Source: an uncultured Lachnospiraceae bacterium (GTDB lineage Bacteria; Bacillota; Clostridia; Lachnospirales; Lachnospiraceae). Taken from it: DNA of 64,000 bases. A program made the position numbers and the translations under genes. Numbering within the stretch: position 1 is the stretch's first letter; each line of letters opens with the position of its first letter. Below are positions 59,299-64,000 of this stretch, piece after piece. The DNA is taken from the NCBI GenBank assembly GCA_948473115.1, contig CAOKWI010000003.1, positions 1 through 64,000 on the forward strand, written 5' to 3'. The notes under the pieces are model-generated. The model was not told the DNA's origin. It searched no databases and saw only the letters and a program-made list of their open reading frames with translations.

Positions 59299-60843
59299 TC
59301 ATCCCCTTTCCGGCCTCAATCCGGTTTCCGTCAGCCGGTACACCTTGCTGCACACTTCATCCATATATTTCCTGTCATGGGAAATGCTGATGACGGCTCC
59401 GGGAAACTCCGCCAGCATACGGCGAATGACCGGGCCGGACAACGGCGAAAAATTGCGGGTCGGCTCATCCAGCAGCAGGACATTTGCCCCGGACAGGCTC
59501 ATTTTCAGCAGCAGCACCTTCGCCTTCTGCCCTCCTGACAGCTGAGCCATGGGATGATTCATCTCGTCAGCGGTATATTTCAACGCCCCCAGGTACGTCC
59601 TGATCCGGGTTCTCTCCTCCTTCTCTCCCGAAGTATCCAGATAGTCCACAGGAGTCAATGTCAGATCCAGCAGTTCCTCATAATTCTGGGGCATGTATTC
59701 CGCATGGATGTCCTCCCTCCCCAGAAGTTCCTCCGCCATCTGCCTTAAAAGCGTGGTCTTCCCTGCGCCGTTTTTCCCAACGATACAGACCTTCTCAGGC
59801 CCCCTGACCAGGAGGCGGATATTCTGCGCGAGCACCCTTCCCTCCTGCGGCGCACACAGCCTGTCCAGGGAGAAATCGATCACTCCCTTTCCCGCCGGAA
59901 CCGCAGAAGCTTTGTCCCCCAGCTGGAAATAAATGGCATTTTCCTCCTCCGGCCGTTCCGTCATCTCCCGATCCTCCCGCTCAAACCGTCTCTCCATGGA
60001 TTTTACGGCATGCATTTTCTTTTTCAGCAGCCTGGCCTTTCCTGGATTTTGCCTTGAGATCACGGCCTGCGCGTGATCCACGCTCTGGTAGATCCTCCGG
60101 TATTTTTCATCCCGCAGCTTCTTTTCCCGCTGCTCCTCCATGGCCTGCTGCTCCTGCTTCGCAAACTGCTTCTGCCGCTCCTCCAGGTACCTTCCGTATG
60201 GCAGGCGGGCAATGGTATACCGGGGCCGGGTCTTCCGCCGTATCTGCTCCATGTGGATCACCAGGTTCGCGGTGTTTTCAATCAGCGTTTCATCATGGGA
60301 GATAAAGAGAAGAATATGCTCCCAGCCGCAAATCATTTTCTCCATCCATTCCAGCGTCTCCACGTCAATATCGTTGGACGGCTCATCCAGCAGCAGCACC
60401 GTGGGCTCCGCAAGGAGCAGCCGCATCATCTGCGCCTTCACCTTCTCTCCGCCGGATAAGGTCCCCATCAGCTGTTCCCCGTAGAAAAAGTCCCCGGAAA
60501 CATTAAAGTCCCTTGCAATCCTGCCCAGCTCCTTTGGCGTCCGCTCATAAAAGGCAGGTTCCTCCGCAAAAAATTCATAGATCGTCTTCCCCGCATATTT
60601 CTCCGGCAGCTCCTGGGGCAGATAGGCAAGCCGCTCCCCGCTCACGATCCTCTCCCCCGCCGCCTCGGCATATCCGTCTATCAGCTCCGGGCTGTAGATC
60701 CACTTTAACAGCGTGGACTTTCCATCCCCTTCCTCCCCGATGATCACAGCCTTATCCCCTGCATTTAACACACAGGAAAAATCCTGCAGAAGCATCCGTA
60801 AATCTTTTTTGTGTGTGATGTTCAAATTCTTTACCTGTAACAT
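59299..60843 (-). CDS. ABC-F family ATP-binding protein (possible antibiotic-resistance type)
   Basis: A 514-residue protein with two nucleotide-binding domains and no membrane segments. The first has GEEGDGKST, LSGGEKVKA and LLLDEPSND; the second has GKNGAGKTT, LSGGQKAKV and LLLDEPTRNFSPLSGP. The linker between them is charged and helical. ABC-F proteins bind the ribosomal E site; the resistance type removes ribosome-bound drugs. The long leader with an upstream ORF and terminator-like hairpin is typical of inducible members. GGAGGG lies next to the ATG at 60843, so the frame to 60903 is not used. Confidence 0.88.
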   Translation of the reverse strand: MLQVKNLNITHKKDLRMLLQDFSCVLNAGDKAVIIGEEGDGKSTLLKWIYSPELIDGYAEAAGERIVSGERLAYLPQELPEKYAGKTIYEFFAEEPAFYERTPKELGRIARDFNVSGDFFYGEQLMGTLSGGEKVKAQMMRLLLAEPTVLLLDEPSNDIDVETLEWMEKMICGWEHILLFISHDETLIENTANLVIHMEQIRRKTRPRYTIARLPYGRYLEERQKQFAKQEQQAMEEQREKKLRDEKYRRIYQSVDHAQAVISRQNPGKARLLKKKMHAVKSMERRFEREDREMTERPEEENAIYFQLGDKASAVPAGKGVIDFSLDRLCAPQEGRVLAQNIRLLVRGPEKVCIVGKNGAGKTTLLRQMAEELLGREDIHAEYMPQNYEELLDLTLTPVDYLDTSGEKEERTRIRTYLGALKYTADEMNHPMAQLSGGQKAKVLLLKMSLSGANVLLLDEPTRNFSPLSGPVIRRMLAEFPGAVISISHDRKYMDEVCSKVYRLTETGLRPERG

Positions 60844-60854
60844 AAATCCCTCCA

Positions 60855-60890
60855 AATAGAAAAGTCTGTTCCCGTTGCCGAAAACAGACT
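60855..60890 (-). terminator. Attenuator-like hairpin in the ABC-F leader
   Basis: On the minus strand AGTCTGTT and AACAGACT pair over 8 bp around TTCGGCAACGGG, then TTTTCTATTT follows, just before the GGAGGG of the ABC-F gene. It would stop transcription in the leader unless prevented. A second hairpin (GAGGAC/GTCCTC) and a GGCCGGAATGCCGGCC palindrome lie upstream. Confidence 0.6.
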
Positions 60891-61060
60891 CACACACAAA
60901 CAAAACTTATCTATTTGTCATTGAGGACAGCAGTCAGGCAGTCCTCTGACAAGACCAACGGTTTCGATATAAGCGAGATAATCTGATCCGGCGTACGCAA
61001 ACTAAACCGGGCCGGCATTCCGGCCTTTCCAAAATTGCTGTCTGCTTCTTCCTGCTCAAA

Positions 61061-61075
61061 CTATCTGCCGCTCAT
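61061..61075 (-). CDS. Leader peptide MSGR upstream of the ABC-F gene
   Basis: ATG AGC GGC AGA TAG is preceded by GTGAGGTGAGAA, a strong ribosome binding site. It lies within the leader between promoter and attenuator. A four-codon frame with so good a site suggests that drug-stalled ribosomes control the attenuator. A second short frame (MTNR) near 60,920-60,935 has no such site. Confidence 0.5.
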   Translation of the reverse strand: MSGR

Positions 61076-61153
61076 TTCTCACCTCACACAATTCTGTGCC
61101 TTTCTTCTTGATGTCCCGATATTACAGGAAACGCTACGCGAATCCTGTAAGTT

Positions 61154-61182
61154 ATCTTATCACGTTACCCTATGATTTGCAA
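61154..61182 (-). promoter_or_regulatory. Promoter of the ABC-F gene
   Basis: TTGCAA and TAAGAT are spaced by 17 bp, reading on the minus strand. Transcription would start near 61,145, giving a leader of about 300 nt before the ATG at 60843. Confidence 0.65.
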
Positions 61183-61217
61183 GCTGAAACTTCAATCCTA
61201 ATACAGGCAGTAACAGT

Positions 61218-61352
61218 TCAGAAATCTGTCTGATCCGCCAGCGCAACGGTCAGCAGCACGATCATCAGGCAGACACAGGCTTCCATTGTGCCCGCCAATG
61301 CTTTTACCTTCCTTCTGTGCTCCCGGTGGCTTTTGTTCCGTTCCTTCCCCAC
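61218..61352 (-). CDS. Possible 44-residue membrane peptide
   Basis: A GTG-started frame with a very basic first half (KERNKSHREHRRKVK) and one hydrophobic helix (ACVCLMIVLLTVALA). The ribosome binding site is weak, so it may not be expressed. No family recognised. Confidence 0.3.
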   Translation of the reverse strand: MGKERNKSHREHRRKVKALAGTMEACVCLMIVLLTVALADQTDF

Positions 61353-61437
61353 GAGACCTGTGCGGTTGCAATCCGATATCCTGCACAGGTGGAACTATTT
61401 TACTTCCTTACGATAAATGTCAATGATCCGATTCCTT

Positions 61438-62304
61438 TCAGGAGAAAACAGCCATTAACAGCGTCGCCGCCGTCATAAGGCAAAGCCCGATGAAAGCTTT
61501 CAAACTTAATTTCTCATGAAAGACAAGAAAAGAAAAAAGCACTGTCACAAGGATACTCATTTTATCAACCGGAACCACCACACTGACAATCCCGTTCTGT
61601 ATCGCATAATAATAGCAGAGCCAGGATGCACCGGTGGCAAGACCCGACAGGGATATAAAACATAATTCCCGCCTGTCGATCCCTGCAATCCGCTTCTGTT
61701 TCCCCTTGGAAAAGACAATGCCCCATGCCATTAGGAGCACCACAATGGTGCGCAGCGCCGTGCCGAGATTGGACTCCACCCCGGTGATGCCCACCTTCGC
61801 CAGGATGGAAGTCAGCGCCGCAAACACGGCGGAAAGGAGGGCATAAAACATCCATCCCCTCCTGATCTTCTTCCGCTCCTCCTGCTTTCTCTCCACCATC
61901 ATGATGATTCCCACGGTAAGCAGCGCCGTACAGCCCAGCTTCACCGGAAGATGCCCCGTCTCCCCGAAACAGAGTATGGCAAGAAGCACGGAAAAAACCG
62001 TGCTTAACTTATCGATGGGAACCACCTTGTTCACATCTCCCATGGAAAGTGCCTTGAAATAGCAGATCCAGGACGCGCCGGTGGCAAAGCCCGACAGGAT
62101 CAGGAACAGAAGAGACTTCGGCGCAATTTCCGCGATCTGGCTTTCAGAACCCACAACAAACACCATCACCCACGAAAAAAGCAGGACTACCACCGTCCGT
62201 ATCGCCGTAGCCACATCCGAATCCGTCTTTTTAATGCCGCATTTCGCAAGGATAGAAGTCAGTCCCGCAAAAAAAGCCGATAAAACCGCCATAACCAGCC
62301 ACAT
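61438..62304 (-). CDS. EamA/DMT-family transporter
   Basis: A 288-residue membrane protein with ten helices in two similar halves: AVLSAFFAGLTSILAKCGIKKTDSDVATAIRTVVVLLFSW and ALLSAVFAALTSILAKVGITGVESNLGTALRTIVVLLMAW. This inverted-duplication pattern and the conserved GATGASW-like FATGASWICYFKAL / LATGASWLCYYYAI loops are typical. It carries small metabolites or drugs across the membrane. The substrate cannot be told. Confidence 0.9.
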   Translation of the reverse strand: MWLVMAVLSAFFAGLTSILAKCGIKKTDSDVATAIRTVVVLLFSWVMVFVVGSESQIAEIAPKSLLFLILSGFATGASWICYFKALSMGDVNKVVPIDKLSTVFSVLLAILCFGETGHLPVKLGCTALLTVGIIMMVERKQEERKKIRRGWMFYALLSAVFAALTSILAKVGITGVESNLGTALRTIVVLLMAWGIVFSKGKQKRIAGIDRRELCFISLSGLATGASWLCYYYAIQNGIVSVVVPVDKMSILVTVLFSFLVFHEKLSLKAFIGLCLMTAATLLMAVFS

Positions 62305-62344
62305 AATGACACCTCCCGGTACACTGTTATGTTAAACCTGCTCC

Positions 62345-62461
62345 TCAATCACGCATCGATACTTCTTCCTGCCAGTATCTTGACTGCCTTTCGCAGAGCA
62401 TCCTGACTTCTCCTTCCGTCAATCCAAAAATGCGGATACGGACAGATGCATTGCAGGACAA
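62345..62461 (-). pseudogene. Short 3' remnant of a gene (AAA-ATPase-like?)
   Basis: The minus strand reads RIFGLTEGEVRMLCERQSRYWQEEVSMRD and stops. FGLTExEV resembles the hinge of AAA-ATPase-like/DUF1703 proteins, and no start of quality stands before it. Probably a leftover. Confidence 0.3.
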
Positions 62462-62464
62462 CCA

Positions 62465-64000
62465 CTACATATCCGACACGCCCGCATCCTCCAGGATCTG
62501 ATAAACCTCTTCCATAGATTCATAGCCCACAGCCCAATAGCAGACCGAGTCCAGGAAAATATCCCCTTTCCCCGATAACGCGAAAGGATTGGACTCTATA
62601 TCCGTGTCATGGAACCTGTCGATCAGGATAAAGACAGGTCCCTCCGGGACGGTATCCAGGTATTCCCTTTTCTGGAGCCACTCTCTGACCTCCAGATTAT
62701 TGACATTCACTGAAATCATTTCTACCTTGCCGTCCGTCAGCTCCGTGATCGTGGAAGCACTCCAGTGGGACGCAAACCCCTGGGTATATCCGCTTTCTAA
62801 AATGGCATTCACCGCCTCTTCTATATTATGTTCGCCGTTCAGAGGAGCGTTATATTCATATAGGATGGCTCCCACAGCCGCCAGTGTCACCACACCGGCA
62901 AACACTCCGTACACCCACTGGCGTAAGACCGCCCAGTCAAACGATTCCGTATCCAGCTCGATCTGCACCATGGCCAGGATGACCGGAACCAGCGGGATCC
63001 AGTAATTGGAATGGTACCCCTGGAAATAGACGCTGGAAAATGCAAAAATACTGCCGCACACCAACAGTCCCGCAATCGCCGTCATCAGGATCAGCTTCTG
63101 CTGCAGATTCAGTGTACGGTATCGCATACACAGACGGACCAGGCTGAATACGACCACCGCCGCAAAGGCGATCCCGCACAGGGAGGCAATGCCACCCAGT
63201 GTATACAGGTATACCTTGTCCTGATAACCAAACAGACTCAGCAGATCGGACCAGACTGCCAGAAGACTGTCTATCGTAAATATCTTATCAAATTGTACAA
63301 AATTGTAGAAGACAAAATCGTATTTCTGGGAAAGTACTTTATAATTGAACAGATACCCCGCTATATTAAAGCAGGTCGCAAAGATGACCCAGCCGGACAG
63401 CCGGATTGTCTCCCTGCACTGTGCCATGCATTCCCGGACCGATCTCACTTTTTTCCGCCTGACCTCCAGCCAGAATACCAGCGCCATACCTACGAAAAGC
63501 GGGACAAATGTCATCATCGTCTGCCGGACGCCGTTTAACCCACTGGCCACTGAGGAGAAAGCAAGCAGCCCCGCCAGCAGAAGCTTCTTCCACCGCTTAT
63601 GCTTTTTCCATGCCAGGGAAGAGACCAGGCCAATGGCAAAGCAGGCGTATATGATATAGATCGCGTAACAGCCCGTAAATCCCACCTCATAGAAATACAG
63701 CCTGCCAAAAGGCCAGAGCATGGCTCCCGCAGTCCATACTCCCATTCTCGGAAATCCCAGCGAATAGGACATATAGAGATACGCCAGGACAAAGACCAGC
63801 ATGATGAGCGCAATCGTCAGGGTTCTCGCCAGATGCCAGTTATTCGGAAAGATCAACAGGGCAAGACGGAAAAACCACTGATAATGGAATACATGCAATT
63901 CCGTGGAATAAAACCAGTTGTGGGTTAGAATACTTTTTTCCTCATTCAACAGTTTAGCCAGAACCATCTGCGAGGAGATGTCTCCATCCACCAGCCATCT
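62465..64000 (-). CDS. Large polytopic membrane protein (glycosyltransferase-like), 5' cut by window edge
   Basis: At least 511 residues with about eleven membrane helices, then a 110-residue soluble end (ILESGYTQGFASHWSASTITELTDGKVEMISVNV). The first visible residues, WLVDGDISSQMVLAKLLNEEKSILTHNWFYSTELHVFHYQWFFRL, resemble the acidic first loop of GT-C-type membrane glycosyltransferases, with the DxD-like DGD. The frame stays open to the last base, so the true start lies outside. It may transfer sugars to surface polymers; the family is not certain. Confidence 0.75.
   Translation of the reverse strand, partial: RWLVDGDISSQMVLAKLLNEEKSILTHNWFYSTELHVFHYQWFFRLALLIFPNNWHLARTLTIALIMLVFVLAYLYMSYSLGFPRMGVWTAGAMLWPFGRLYFYEVGFTGCYAIYIIYACFAIGLVSSLAWKKHKRWKKLLLAGLLAFSSVASGLNGVRQTMMTFVPLFVGMALVFWLEVRRKKVRSVRECMAQCRETIRLSGWVIFATCFNIAGYLFNYKVLSQKYDFVFYNFVQFDKIFTIDSLLAVWSDLLSLFGYQDKVYLYTLGGIASLCGIAFAAVVVFSLVRLCMRYRTLNLQQKLILMTAIAGLLVCGSIFAFSSVYFQGYHSNYWIPLVPVILAMVQIELDTESFDWAVLRQWVYGVFAGVVTLAAVGAILYEYNAPLNGEHNIEEAVNAILESGYTQGFASHWSASTITELTDGKVEMISVNVNNLEVREWLQKREYLDTVPEGPVFILIDRFHDTDIESNPFALSGKGDIFLDSVCYWAVGYESMEEVYQILEDAGVSDM

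Overview
The window looks like part of a gut Clostridia chromosome, most likely Lachnospiraceae. It is GC-rich with strong AGGAGG-type ribosome binding sites. It carries CD1110/CD1112-type conjugation genes, SpoVG- and AbrB-type regulators, Csp-like subtilase and ABC-F genes. Almost every gene lies on the minus strand, so the text follows transcription from right to left.

Region 1 (1 to about 29,030) is the end of an integrative and conjugative element (ICE). It encodes a VirB4-type ATPase (cut by the window edge), a VirB3/PrgI-like protein, a VirB6-like channel and a DUF3852 pilin-like protein. Inserted among these is a complete Tad/Flp-type pilus block: TadA, TadB and TadC, a TadZ-like ATPase, CpaB, a GxGD prepilin peptidase and several pseudopilins. 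The leading end (19.9-28.8 kb) is packed with counter-defence and polyvalent-type accessory genes: two tandem-ArdA proteins, a D12 adenine methylase, YodL and LPD28 proteins, SpoVG, AbrB and unknowns. A Fic protein and a split C5 methylase lie further along. Eleven otherwise unrelated accessory proteins end in the same kind of short Gln/Gly/Met-rich tail, which I consider the most unusual signal in the window.

The ICE end is marked by clustered ATACACA repeats (28,935-29,016). It abuts a flavodoxin lipoprotein gene whose 3' part is missing.

Region 2 (29-40 kb) is a graveyard. Fragments of flavodoxin, aldo/keto reductase, LysR, cardiolipin synthase, PF06541 membrane protein, ABC transporter, cupin, Fe-alcohol dehydrogenase and FMN reductase genes are joined end to end, often with frameshifts. 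One fragment is split by a 165-bp palindromic MITE-like element, and a half copy of a related element truncates another gene at 38.6 kb. Intact genes among them include a LysR regulator, a MerR-like regulator, a cytidylate-kinase-like protein, an ABM monooxygenase, DUF1349 and SRAP proteins.

Region 3 (41-59 kb) holds a multigene system. In order of transcription it is a YhaO-like phosphoesterase, a YhaN-like SMC/Rad50-type ATPase with mid-protein membrane segments, a MoxR ATPase, DUF5682, a VWA protein, a double SWIM-finger protein and an unknown helical protein. Then, beyond an AT-rich insertion carrying Rpn-nuclease and HAD genes, comes DUF4132. The last set matches the E. coli yehL-yehM-yehP-yehQ/yehI genes. 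The fusion of that set to a YhaO/YhaN pair in one operon is notable.

Region 4 (59-64 kb) has an ABC-F protein with a long attenuator-like leader (promoter, MSGR upstream ORF, terminal hairpin), an EamA transporter and a large membrane protein running off the right edge. No rRNA, tRNA or CRISPR array was seen.
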